A stretch of DNA of 64,000 nucleotides from Cohnella endophytica. GTDB taxonomy: Bacteria > Bacillota > Bacilli > Paenibacillales > Paenibacillaceae. Under the pieces are notes generated by a model. It saw nothing but the letters and a program-made list of their open reading frames with translations, made no database searches and had not been told where the DNA came from. Below are positions 8,962 through 17,857 of this stretch, in pieces. Each line of letters opens with the position of its first letter. Within the stretch, counting starts at the first letter, position 1. The translations under genes and the position numbers were made by a program. Where the stretch lies: NCBI RefSeq assembly GCF_003628305.1, contig NZ_RBZM01000007.1, forward strand, positions 248,001 to 312,000, written 5' to 3'.

Positions 8962-10149
8962 ATGAAATTCGAACGTATTAGCGTGATCGTGCTTGATAGC
9001 GTGGGTATTGGGGCTTTGCCGGACGCCCATGAATTCGGCGATGAAGGCAGCCATACCTTGGGTCATATCGGCGAGCATGTACCCGGCATGAAGTTGCCGA
9101 ATCTCGCTGCCTTGGGTCTAGGAAATATTGCGCCGTTGTCTACGATCCCTGCGGCGGAGAGCCCTCTGGCTTGTTACGGCAAGATGGCGGAAGTGTCCGT
9201 GGGCAAAGATACGATGACGGGTCATTGGGAGCTGATGGGACTTAAAGTAGAAGTGCCTTTTCAAGTCTATCCTGATGGATTTCCGGCGGAATTGATCGAG
9301 AAGTTCGAACAGCTGACGGGTCGCAAAGTCATTGGAAACAAGCCGGCATCGGGAACCGAGATTCTGGACGAGTACGGAGAAGAGCAGCTCCGAACAGGCG
9401 CATGGATCGTGTATACATCCGCCGACAGCGTCATGCAGATTGCCGCTCATGAGGACGTTATTCCTTTAGAGGAATTGTATCGCGCTTGCGAAATTGCCAG
9501 AGAGATTACCTTAAACGATCCCTATGTGGTCGGGCGTATTATCGCAAGACCGTACATCGGCGAACCGGGTGCTTATGCGCGTACGCCGAACCGACATGAT
9601 TACGCGCTCGAGCCCATTGGTGAAACCGTTCTCGATCATATCAAGGATAAGGGGTACGATGTCATCTCCGTCGGGAAAATCAACGATATTTTCACGGGTC
9701 AAGGCATCAAGGAGTCCCATCCCACGAAAAGCAATTTAGACGGCATCAAGACGACCATTGAGCTGCTTAAGCGTCCGTTTAATGGGATGTTGTTTACGAA
9801 CCTGGTCGATTTCGATTCCTTATATGGACATCGACGCGATCCCGAAGGCTACGCTTCTTGTTTGGAAGAGTTTGATCAGTATCTCCCGGAGCTCATGCAA
9901 CTAACCGGCGATAAAGACTTGCTGATCATTACGGCCGACCATGGGAATGACCCTACTTGGCCGGGAACGGATCATACCCGCGAGTATGTACCGATCTTGA
10001 TCTATAACCCGTTACTCGCTAATAGTTCCAGTTCCATCGGCATTAGAGAAACTTTCGCGGATCTTGCCGCAACTATTGCCCATAATTTCGAGGTTGCCGC
10101 ACCGAATATCGGGAAAAGCTTTTTGGAATTATTGAACGTAAAAGGTTAA
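8962..10149 (+). CDS. deoB: Phosphopentomutase
   Basis: Enzyme of 395 residues, the normal DeoB length. It interconverts (deoxy)ribose-1-phosphate and -5-phosphate, the step after DeoD. The alkaline-phosphatase-like fold shows the metal-site start VLDSVGIGALPDA (D12), the KDTMTGHWE segment with the threonine that carries phosphate (T84), and the late metal ligands in ITADHGNDP and TDHTREYVP. AGAGGTAACG precedes ATG 8962. It is divergent from the Crp/Fnr-family gene with a 69-bp gap and ends in its own terminator. Confidence 0.97.
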   Translation: MKFERISVIVLDSVGIGALPDAHEFGDEGSHTLGHIGEHVPGMKLPNLAALGLGNIAPLSTIPAAESPLACYGKMAEVSVGKDTMTGHWELMGLKVEVPFQVYPDGFPAELIEKFEQLTGRKVIGNKPASGTEILDEYGEEQLRTGAWIVYTSADSVMQIAAHEDVIPLEELYRACEIAREITLNDPYVVGRIIARPYIGEPGAYARTPNRHDYALEPIGETVLDHIKDKGYDVISVGKINDIFTGQGIKESHPTKSNLDGIKTTIELLKRPFNGMLFTNLVDFDSLYGHRRDPEGYASCLEEFDQYLPELMQLTGDKDLLIITADHGNDPTWPGTDHTREYVPILIYNPLLANSSSSIGIRETFADLAATIAHNFEVAAPNIGKSFLELLNVKG

Positions 10150-10160
10150 AGGTTAGAACA

Positions 10161-10194
10161 AGCCGGATTCCCATCTAGGGAACCCGGCTTTTTT
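10161..10194 (+). terminator. Terminator after deoB
   Basis: Stem of AGCCGG/CCGGCT plus TTCCC/GGGAA with one internal mismatch and a 5-base loop, followed by six Ts. Confidence 0.88.
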
Positions 10195-10218
10195 ACGTAG
10201 CTTATATCGCACCATGCG

Positions 10219-11874
10219 TCACTGAACCGTCGACGATCCGTCTTCCTTCACCGCCATGCGCTTGCGGAAATCGTTGGGCGTCATTTGCGTCTGCTTCTTG
10301 AAGACGCGGCTGAAATATTTCTCGTCGTGATAGCCGATCATTTGGGCGATCTGCGCCATCCGCAGATGCGGGTTCAGGAGCAGCATTTGCGCTTTCTCCA
10401 CCCGGATGCGATTGACGTAGTCGATGAGCGTTTCCTGGAAATCGTTTTTGAATTTGCGGGAAATATATTCCCGATTCAGATGAAAGCGCGCCGATATGTC
10501 CTGCAACGTAATGTCTTGGGTATAATGCGCCTCGATATAACGGGCGATCTCTCGCATCGGGCTGCCGTTGAACGTTTGCGTTTGCATCGTGATGAAAATT
10601 TTCGACAACTCGATCAGGCTGTTCGCCAGAATCTCCTGCAAGGCGGGCAGAGAAAGCCTGCCGGATTCGTCCAGCGGGACGATGAAAGGACTGTTCTCGA
10701 CAAGCAGTTGCTGCTTACTGTCGTATTCGCGGAAAAACTCCTCGACCCAACCGGCCCTTGCCGCATTGTACTCATCCCACCACATCTTCATCTGTTCCAT
10801 CGAAATATGATTCATCGCGCCGATGACCGTAAACCATTCGGCCAGTGCCATTCGAATTTGCTCGGGATTGCCGCTACGGACGGCGAGTCGAATTTTCTCC
10901 TCCGACTTGCCGAAGCGCACGGTGCCGATCCGCGCCGACGACGGGCGGAATTCATGGATGCGCACGCCGGAGTCGAGGAGGTTACGCTTATTCAGCGCGT
11001 CGAACGCCTCGGTATATGTCTTGTGAAGCTCGCCGGGGAACAAACCGGCGGGGCTCAGGCCGAATTCGACGGAGCCTCGCAGCGTCCGATCGATGCCGTC
11101 CGCGATTTTGCGCAGCAGGTCCGGCGTCGCCGATTCAGGCTCGGCCCAGAGCAGCAGCACGATCTCGAACGGCCGGTTCCAATTGCGGAAGGCGATGCCC
11201 CGCCCTGCGGAATGCACGAAATCGTTGCATATATTGAGCAAGGTGAAGAACAGCAAATCGAGGCTGGAGACGTACTTGTCGAGAATCGACTGATGCAGCG
11301 TATTCAGATCGATCAGAGCGACCTGGCAGGAGCTAACGTCCGTCAGCTGCGGAAATTCGCGCAAGTACGATTCCCCCGGGACGGGCGCATTGCCTGCCGC
11401 AGCGTCCGTTAGCAGCCGCGATAGCATCTTGTCCCGATACATCGGCTTGAGCTCGTTCACTTCTTTGTTCTTCTCGTGATATTGAAGCCGTTCCCGTTTC
11501 GTTTCATTCCAACTGATCACGGCTTTGTTGACGGCTTCGTGCAGTTGCTTGCGGTCGATCGGCTTCAGCAAGTAGTCGATTCCTCCGAATTTGACCGTAT
11601 GACGGACGAATTCGAAGTCATTGAAGCCGCTGATGACGATTTTCTTGCAATCGACCGCCTCGGCTTCCATCCATTCCATAAGCTCGATGCCCGATTTGAC
11701 CGGCATCATGATATCGGTAATGACCAACTGAGGCCGGTGCTCCTGGATGAGCGTCACGGCCTCGGCTCCGTCTTCCGCTTCCAGCACCGTCTGGAACCCT
11801 AACGCTTCCCAATCGACAAGCCTCAGCACGGTTTTGCGGACGTGTTTTTCATCATCGACGATTATGGCTTTCAT
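10219..11874 (-). CDS. AraC-type response regulator (YesN-like)
   Basis: Response regulator of 551 residues. The receiver domain has D7/D8 and phospho-acceptor D54 in TDIMMP and K in LLKPID. A long middle domain of about 300 residues follows, then a complete AraC DNA-binding domain at about 445-545 (ITLQDISARFHLNREYISRKFK and MAQIAQMIGYHDEKYFSRVFKK). It overlaps the kinase gene by 4 bases, so the pair is translationally coupled. The divergent ABC transporter operon at 13833 is the obvious target. Confidence 0.94.
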   Translation of the reverse strand: MKAIIVDDEKHVRKTVLRLVDWEALGFQTVLEAEDGAEAVTLIQEHRPQLVITDIMMPVKSGIELMEWMEAEAVDCKKIVISGFNDFEFVRHTVKFGGIDYLLKPIDRKQLHEAVNKAVISWNETKRERLQYHEKNKEVNELKPMYRDKMLSRLLTDAAAGNAPVPGESYLREFPQLTDVSSCQVALIDLNTLHQSILDKYVSSLDLLFFTLLNICNDFVHSAGRGIAFRNWNRPFEIVLLLWAEPESATPDLLRKIADGIDRTLRGSVEFGLSPAGLFPGELHKTYTEAFDALNKRNLLDSGVRIHEFRPSSARIGTVRFGKSEEKIRLAVRSGNPEQIRMALAEWFTVIGAMNHISMEQMKMWWDEYNAARAGWVEEFFREYDSKQQLLVENSPFIVPLDESGRLSLPALQEILANSLIELSKIFITMQTQTFNGSPMREIARYIEAHYTQDITLQDISARFHLNREYISRKFKNDFQETLIDYVNRIRVEKAQMLLLNPHLRMAQIAQMIGYHDEKYFSRVFKKQTQMTPNDFRKRMAVKEDGSSTVQ

Positions 11875-13670
11875 GGCGTAGTCTCCTCTTGATGTAGAAT
11901 GGGCACAATCATCGTGATTTTGAGTCCGCGCGGTATGTTTCGTTCAAGCTCCAGCACGGCTTGATCTCCGTAGTACAAATGAAGTCGGTACATGACGTTC
12001 ATGAGGCCGATGTGGTCGCCGCTCTCCGCGGACTCCTGGCGAACGTCGGACAAATCGCACTGGACGGCGGCGAGCCTGGCCTCGGTCATGCCGACGCCGT
12101 TGTCCTCGACGACGATGCGCAGCTTGCCGCTCTCGGTTTGGGTTGCGATCCGCAGCAAGCCGGTGTTGTGCGACTTATGGAAGCCATGCTTGAAATAATT
12201 TTCGACGAGCGGCTGAATGATCATTTTCGGAATCTGAACCGATCCCGCACCTTCCTCGAGCGCGTATTCGATCTTCAGCTTCTCCTCGAACCGTTGTTGC
12301 TGCAGCAGTAAATAATGGTTAACGTAGTCGAGCTCCTGCGACAGAGGGACGATCGTTTGCTTCGTATTCATGCTGTAATGCATCATCTGCCCAAGCGAGG
12401 AGACGAGCCCGTAAACCTCGGGAGCGTCGTTGTCCAAAGCGGAGGCGCCGATGGACTGCAACGCGTTGTTGATGAAATGCGGATTAATCTGCGCTTGCAG
12501 CATCTTAAGCTGAGTGGTCTTATTGGCTAAGTTCAGCTTGTATTCCCGGAAAATCAAATCGTTGATCGTCCCCATCATCGTGCGGAACCGCTTGGCCAAA
12601 ATTCCGAATTCATCGTTGCGAACGATGTCGATCGGCTCGTCCAATTGGCCGGACTGGATCTTGTTGATGCTGCGAATTAGTTGCTTGATCGGATTCGTAA
12701 ACCGGATCGAGACGATCAGGACGGCAGCTGTCGCTACCGACAGGCAGAGCACGGCAACCGCGGTATTGATCATCGTCAGCTTGCTTGCCTGCAAGTACAA
12801 GTACGGGGAGGGAATACGCTTCACGATCGTCCAGTCCAAGTAGGGAAGTTGAATTTTATCGTACAGAATAATGCCGTCGTAGCCGGATTCGGCCTTCTCC
12901 ATGCTGCCCGAAACGGCGGTACCCGTGACGATGCCGTCGATCCAGGCTTGATCCGGATGTTGGCCGATTTCCAATTCGTTCGAGGCATAGATGATCGAGC
13001 CATCTCCGTCGACAATGTATAAATCCTCGTGCGCCGGATCGTATAGCTGCGCGCTTAACTTTCGCAGCGCATCCACTTGGACGTCGATGGCGAGCAGGCC
13101 GATTCGCTCCTGCGTCGGAACTTTGTATAACGGGCGATAGATCGAGAACACAAGCTCCGGCGTATTCGGCCGAATCTGTTGAACCCCGTAGCTGTCGCTC
13201 CAATGCGTCGGTACCGTCTTGGCGGCATAGGGGGCGATACCCGTTACATCTAGCGGAGAAGGGGCTTGTCCATAGGCGAAATTATCCGAGTACATCAAAA
13301 AGCTGTTACTTTGCCCTTGGTCGAGGTGCAAATAGACCTGATATATGTTGTTGGTTGATTTGGATACGAGTTGGAGTGCCGTATACACGTAGGATAGGTC
13401 GTTGTTGTCGGCGACGCCGTTCAGCAAAATATTGTCGAGCGCCTTGTTCGAATACAAAATCAACGAAGCGTTGTTCACGACGCTCAGGAAGTTGGATATG
13501 TTCGTTTGACCCTCGGACAGTAGCCGGGTGTTCTCGACGATCGACCGTTTCTTAACGGATTCTTTCGTATACTCGTGGGTGACGATAATCGATACGACGA
13601 TCGGAATCACGATGGAGATCAACATCAGCGCGATCAGTTTGTAGCGTACGCTTGTCATCAGCAACCGCAT
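11871..13670 (-). CDS. Sensor histidine kinase, YesM type
   Basis: Membrane kinase of 599 residues. Transmembrane segment at about 8-30, extracellular Cache-type sensor, second membrane segment at about 298-320, HAMP, His_kinase domain with H398 in INPHFINNALQS, and a HATPase domain with PLVENYFKHGF and DNGVG. It is coupled to the regulator downstream and divergent from the sugar ABC transporter, so it probably senses the same sugar that the transporter imports. Confidence 0.94.
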   Translation of the reverse strand: MRLLMTSVRYKLIALMLISIVIPIVVSIIVTHEYTKESVKKRSIVENTRLLSEGQTNISNFLSVVNNASLILYSNKALDNILLNGVADNNDLSYVYTALQLVSKSTNNIYQVYLHLDQGQSNSFLMYSDNFAYGQAPSPLDVTGIAPYAAKTVPTHWSDSYGVQQIRPNTPELVFSIYRPLYKVPTQERIGLLAIDVQVDALRKLSAQLYDPAHEDLYIVDGDGSIIYASNELEIGQHPDQAWIDGIVTGTAVSGSMEKAESGYDGIILYDKIQLPYLDWTIVKRIPSPYLYLQASKLTMINTAVAVLCLSVATAAVLIVSIRFTNPIKQLIRSINKIQSGQLDEPIDIVRNDEFGILAKRFRTMMGTINDLIFREYKLNLANKTTQLKMLQAQINPHFINNALQSIGASALDNDAPEVYGLVSSLGQMMHYSMNTKQTIVPLSQELDYVNHYLLLQQQRFEEKLKIEYALEEGAGSVQIPKMIIQPLVENYFKHGFHKSHNTGLLRIATQTESGKLRIVVEDNGVGMTEARLAAVQCDLSDVRQESAESGDHIGLMNVMYRLHLYYGDQAVLELERNIPRGLKITMIVPILHQEETTP

Positions 13671-13767
13671 GCCGATTCCGCCTTTCTCTGGATGTAATGT
13701 CCTGTCAGCGCTTTCAGTCTATCACCGCCGGGTCAAAATCGTCCACCTATCTTCTCAAATTAGGGAG

Positions 13768-13796
13768 TGGGAAACGTTTCATGCCCTTTATACAAT
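13768..13796 (+). promoter_or_regulatory. Candidate ABC operon promoter with LacI-type operator
   Basis: A -10-like TACAAT (13791-13796) has a weak -35 (TGGGAA, 13768-13773) at 17 bp. The perfect palindrome GAAACGTTTC lies at 13771-13780, overlapping the -35. This is the core of LacI-family (including CcpA-like) operators and is identical to two sites at the LacI/GH3 locus near 59.6 kb. The weak -35 fits activation by the adjacent AraC-type regulator. Confidence 0.5.
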
Positions 13797-13832
13797 GAAG
13801 GTACTTCACATCTTAGATAGGAGGAGCCTGTT

Positions 13833-14714
13833 ATGAGAAGATGGTTGACCTCGCAGACGATGCAGCAATCGGTGTTCGTAGGTCCCGCGCTGTTGGTGTA
13901 TGCCGCCATCATGGTCTTACCGCTGCTGTTGGGCATCTATTATTCGTTCTCCGACTGGAACGGCGTATCCAGCCATATCGATTGGGTCGGATTGAAAAAC
14001 TACAAAACGATTTTTACGGACGATCCCGGCTTCGGCCGATCCTTCTGGTTCACGGCTCGGTTTACCGTCAGTGTCGTAATCATCAGCAATGCGATCGGCT
14101 TTGCTATCGCCTATGTCTTGTCCAAGCCGCTGAAGACGCGAAATATGCTTCGCACGGTCTTTTTCATGCCGAACGTGCTTGGCGGATTGCTGTTAGGGTT
14201 CATCTGGCAGTTTATCTTCACCCGGAGCTTTTCCGCCATCGGACAAGCGACCGACATCGGTTTTTTTAACTTATCCTGGCTTGGAACGGAGGCCACGGCT
14301 TTCTGGGCTCTTGTCATTGTCAGCGTGTGGCAGGGAGCGGGGTACCTTATGGTTATCTACATCGCCGGGTTGACGAACGTCCCGAGCGACATGCTGGAGG
14401 CGGCCTCGATTGACGGGGCGACGGGGATGCAGACGTTGCGTCATATCGTGCTTCCGCTAATTATGCCGGCGGTGACGATTTGCTTGTTCCTCAGCATATC
14501 TTGGGCGTTCAAGTCGTTTGACCTGAACTTCTCGTTGACGCAGGGCGGGCCGTATAAGTCGACCGAATCGGTGGCCATGAACATTTACTACGAAGCGTTC
14601 AAGAGTAACCGGTACGGGCTCGGCACGGCCAAAGCGGTCATTTTCTTCGTCGTCGTTACCGTCATCACGATGATCCAACTCTCGATGACGAAGAAGAAGG
14701 AGGTGGAAATGTAA
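13833..14714 (+). CDS. Carbohydrate ABC transporter permease 1 (MalF/LacF type)
   Basis: Inner-membrane permease of 293 residues with six predicted membrane helices. The EAA-type cytoplasmic loop reads EAASIDGATGMQTLRHIVLPLIMP (residues about 189-212), the contact for the ATPase. ATG 13833 follows TAGGAGGAG. Its stop codon overlaps the next permease start by one base (TAATG), so they form a heterodimer encoded in coupled genes. No ATPase gene is in the operon, as is usual for this class, which borrows an MsmX-like ATPase. Confidence 0.93.
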   Translation: MRRWLTSQTMQQSVFVGPALLVYAAIMVLPLLLGIYYSFSDWNGVSSHIDWVGLKNYKTIFTDDPGFGRSFWFTARFTVSVVIISNAIGFAIAYVLSKPLKTRNMLRTVFFMPNVLGGLLLGFIWQFIFTRSFSAIGQATDIGFFNLSWLGTEATAFWALVIVSVWQGAGYLMVIYIAGLTNVPSDMLEAASIDGATGMQTLRHIVLPLIMPAVTICLFLSISWAFKSFDLNFSLTQGGPYKSTESVAMNIYYEAFKSNRYGLGTAKAVIFFVVVTVITMIQLSMTKKKEVEM

Positions 14715-15547
14715 TGAAAGAGCGAACGTACGGCATGAAGTGGTTTTCGGTAGAGATCGTCGTCCTGCTGCTGGCGCTTCTGTTCCTTGCTCCTTTTTAT
14801 TTCGTTCTCGCCAACTCGTTCAAAGGGTTCGCCGAGCTGTTGTCGGACACGTCCGGCTTGCCAAAAAGCTTAGATTGGAGCAATTACGAACGGGCATGGG
14901 AAGTATTGAATTTCCCGCGGGCCTTGCGCAATTCGCTGCTGATTACCGTATTTAGCGACCTATGCATAATCGTTGTCTCTTCTATGGCGGCTTACCGCCT
15001 GCTGCGCCATCCGACGCGGATCAACCGATTGTTGTTTCCTTTGTTCGTAGCGGCAATGGTCGTTCCGTTCCAGGCGGTTATGATTCCGCTAGTCAAAGTC
15101 GGCAATTGGTTGCACATCCTGAACAGCATTCCGGGCATTATCTTGTGTTACACGGGTCTTGGCGCTTCTTTCTCGATCTTCCTCTATCATGGCTTTATGA
15201 AATCGATCCCGCTTGAGGTGGAAGAAGCGGCCGTCATGGACGGCTGCAACCCGTACGGCATCTTCTGGAGAATCGTCTTCCCGCTGCTGAAGCCGATGAC
15301 GGTTACCGTGATCGTATTGCAAAGCTTGTGGATGTGGAACGATTTCTTGCTCCCTCTGTTGATCCTGCAGAAGCCGGAGCTGCAAACGATCCAGCTCGCC
15401 ACGAATTCGCTGTTCGGGCAATACTTGAAGCAATGGGATCTGGCGCTTGCGGCACTGGTCATGGGCATTGTGCCGATTCTGGCTTTCTTCCTCGCGCTGC
15501 AAAAGCACGTCATTCAAGGCATTACCGCAGGCGCCGTGAAAGGGTAG
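14714..15547 (+). CDS. Carbohydrate ABC transporter permease 2 (MalG type)
   Basis: Permease of 277 residues with six predicted membrane helices and EAA loop EAAVMDGCNPYGIFWRIVFP. The C-terminus ITAGAVKG is typical of the MalG-like family. Translation start overlaps the stop of permease 1. A gap of 132 bp without a clear terminator separates it from the binding-protein gene. Confidence 0.93.
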   Translation: MKERTYGMKWFSVEIVVLLLALLFLAPFYFVLANSFKGFAELLSDTSGLPKSLDWSNYERAWEVLNFPRALRNSLLITVFSDLCIIVVSSMAAYRLLRHPTRINRLLFPLFVAAMVVPFQAVMIPLVKVGNWLHILNSIPGIILCYTGLGASFSIFLYHGFMKSIPLEVEEAAVMDGCNPYGIFWRIVFPLLKPMTVTVIVLQSLWMWNDFLLPLLILQKPELQTIQLATNSLFGQYLKQWDLALAALVMGIVPILAFFLALQKHVIQGITAGAVKG

Positions 15548-15679
15548 CCGACCGACGAATCGGACCCCCAGAGCAAATTTGTCCACCTAAACAGTCAATG
15601 CGATGAGTGTTGGAGCGGGGAACGGCTGAACTACAATGGGCTTGTAACGAAACAGACGACACAGGGGAGGCAAGGCACA

Positions 15680-16975
15680 ATGAAAAAATGGCTAACGACA
15701 ATTAGCACGGTAACGTTGGCAGGCTCCTTACTCGCGGGCTGCGGTGGCAACGAAAAGGCGGGAAGCGGTACGGAGGCAAGCGGAGATCAGCCGGCGGGCA
15801 AAGAAGTAACGATCAAAATCATGAACTTCAAGGTCGAGGTTGCCGAGCAGTTCAACAGGCTGAAAGACGAATACGAAAAAACCCATCCCGGCGTTAAGCT
15901 TCAAGTCGATACCGTCTTGGGCGGAGACGATTACAACACGCAATTAAAAGCGCGTTTCGCCTCTGGCGAAATGCCGGATATATTCAACAACGAAGGCTAT
16001 AACCAGATGGATGCATGGCTTGAATATCTCGAAGACTTGTCCGACCAGCCCTGGGTGCAGAACGAGATCGACCTTGCGAAAGAACCGACGACAAGAGACG
16101 GCAAAGTGTATGGCATGCCGGTCGGACTTGAAGGTCTCGGCTTCTTGTACAACAAAGACTTGTTCGAGCAGGCGGGCATTACCGAGCTGCCGAAGACGCT
16201 GTCGCAATTGGAGGCGGTTGCGGAGAAGCTCCAAGCGGCGGGCATTCAGCCGTTCGTCAACACGTACGATACGTGGTTCGGCCTTGGCTTCCACAACTTG
16301 AATAACGCGTTTGCGAAGCAACCCGATCCGAACGCCTTCATCAAAGGCTTGAACGACGGTACGGCGAAGATAAGCGACAACGTGATTTTCAAAGACTGGA
16401 CGCATCTGTTCGACGTCGCGATCAAATACGGCAACAAAAACGCCCTTACAACGGACTATAATACCGCATCCACCTTATTCGCCACCGGCAAGGGAGCGAT
16501 GAACCAAAGCGGCAACTGGCTTCAGCCCGTGTTGGACAAGTTGAACCCCGGCATGAACGTCGGCATTCTGCCGATGCCGATCAACGATGATCCGGCGTTA
16601 AACGATAAGCTGTTCGTCGGGCCGTCCAACAACTGGGTCGTTTACAAAGACTCCCCGGTGAAGAAGGAAGCGAAAGAATTTCTGAACTGGCTCGTCTCCT
16701 CGGAAACCGGCCAGAAATACTTGACCAAGGAATTCAAATTCATTCCGGCGTTCACGAATATCAAGACGGACCCGGCGGATCTCGGTAGCATCGGCGCGGA
16801 TGTGCTGAAATATATCGAGGAAGGCAAAGTTCTCGGTTGGCATTGGGCGAAATATCCGGACGGTGCGGCACCGGAATTCGGTTCGTCGATGCAGAAATAC
16901 ATCGTGGGCAAAATTAACGCGGTTCAGATGTTGGGCGAGTTCCAATCGGCTTGGGACAAGATGAAGTCGAGATAA
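15680..16975 (+). CDS. Sugar ABC transporter solute-binding lipoprotein
   Basis: Extracellular lipoprotein of 431 residues, family 1 of bacterial solute-binding proteins. The signal peptide ends in the lipobox LLAGC with lipid-carrying C21. The mature protein has the family pattern of MPDIFNNEGYNQMDAWL, GKVYGMPVGLEGLGFLYNKDLFEQAGI and GKGAMNQSGNWL. It captures the sugar for the two permeases upstream. The exact sugar cannot be read; the neighbouring isomerase and dehydrogenase suggest a polyol or a modified sugar. Confidence 0.93.
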   Translation: MKKWLTTISTVTLAGSLLAGCGGNEKAGSGTEASGDQPAGKEVTIKIMNFKVEVAEQFNRLKDEYEKTHPGVKLQVDTVLGGDDYNTQLKARFASGEMPDIFNNEGYNQMDAWLEYLEDLSDQPWVQNEIDLAKEPTTRDGKVYGMPVGLEGLGFLYNKDLFEQAGITELPKTLSQLEAVAEKLQAAGIQPFVNTYDTWFGLGFHNLNNAFAKQPDPNAFIKGLNDGTAKISDNVIFKDWTHLFDVAIKYGNKNALTTDYNTASTLFATGKGAMNQSGNWLQPVLDKLNPGMNVGILPMPINDDPALNDKLFVGPSNNWVVYKDSPVKKEAKEFLNWLVSSETGQKYLTKEFKFIPAFTNIKTDPADLGSIGADVLKYIEEGKVLGWHWAKYPDGAAPEFGSSMQKYIVGKINAVQMLGEFQSAWDKMKSR

Positions 16976-17004
16976 GGATTCATTACAAAACAGGAGGTAT
17001 ATCG

Positions 17005-17835
17005 ATGAACTTACAATTTGGATTACAACTTTATTCCGTACGGGACGAGCTGCAGAAAGATTATTGGGGAACGCTGGAGAAGCTGGCCGCCATCGGCTAT
17101 CGCCATTTGGAAATCGCCAACCATAACGCGGATTCGGGCTTGGAGCCGAACGCAACCGAGCTTCGAAAACGATTGGACGCGCTCGGCATGAAGGTAGTAT
17201 CGAGCCATATCCATCCGCTGGACCGTTACGAGGAAATCATCGCTTACAATAAGGAGCTCGGCAGTACGGCTATCGGGCTCGGCATCGCCTTCTTCAAGAA
17301 CAAGCGCGAAGTGCTGGAATGCTGCGAGTTGTTGAACCGTCATGGAGAAGCCTACAAAAAAGGCGGACTGGACTTCTACTATCATAACCACTTCCAAGAG
17401 TTTCAGAAATTCGATGGCGAATACGTGCTGGACATCATCCTGAACAATACGGATAAGGACTTGGTCAAAATCGAATTCGATACGTACTGGGCCGTCCGGG
17501 GCGGCGTCGATCCGATCGCTTACTTGAAGAAGCTGGGCGACCGCTGCGATCTCGTTCATCAGAAGGATTTGCCGGCAACGGCCATACCGGCCAACTTGCT
17601 GGAAGTGACCGGCGAAGACGCGGATATTACATTCGAACGATTCCTGGAGCTGCAGCAAGCCGACCAGTTCTCGGAAGTGGGCGAGGGCACGCTCGATATC
17701 GCGGGGATCATCCGCACGGTTCGCGAGATCGGCGCGGCCAAATATATATTCGTCGAGCAGGATTTGACGTCCCGCAACCAGCTGGAAAGCGTTGAAATCA
17801 GTTACCGGAACATCTCGAAGCTATTTGGAGCTTGA
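17005..17835 (+). CDS. Sugar phosphate isomerase/epimerase family TIM-barrel protein
   Basis: Protein of 276 residues in the AP-endonuclease-2-like xylose isomerase family. ATG 17005 is chosen because AGGAGGTATATCG precedes it. Typical features are LQLYSVRDELQKDYWGTLEKLAAIGYRHLEIAN at the start, YYHNHFQEF, an acidic metal-site segment EFDTYWAVRGG and DLVHQKDL. Members isomerise or epimerise inositol-derived or other sugars. It lies between the binding protein and an oxidoreductase gene in the same operon, so it should act on the imported sugar. Confidence 0.85.
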   Translation: MNLQFGLQLYSVRDELQKDYWGTLEKLAAIGYRHLEIANHNADSGLEPNATELRKRLDALGMKVVSSHIHPLDRYEEIIAYNKELGSTAIGLGIAFFKNKREVLECCELLNRHGEAYKKGGLDFYYHNHFQEFQKFDGEYVLDIILNNTDKDLVKIEFDTYWAVRGGVDPIAYLKKLGDRCDLVHQKDLPATAIPANLLEVTGEDADITFERFLELQQADQFSEVGEGTLDIAGIIRTVREIGAAKYIFVEQDLTSRNQLESVEISYRNISKLFGA

Positions 17836-17857
17836 TAGGATCGGAGGAGGCATAGAT

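Noticed and set aside
10285..11412. Plus-strand open frame of 375 codons opposite the response regulator gene
   Set aside because: Antisense shadow in GC-rich coding DNA; the minus-strand product has clear receiver and AraC domains.
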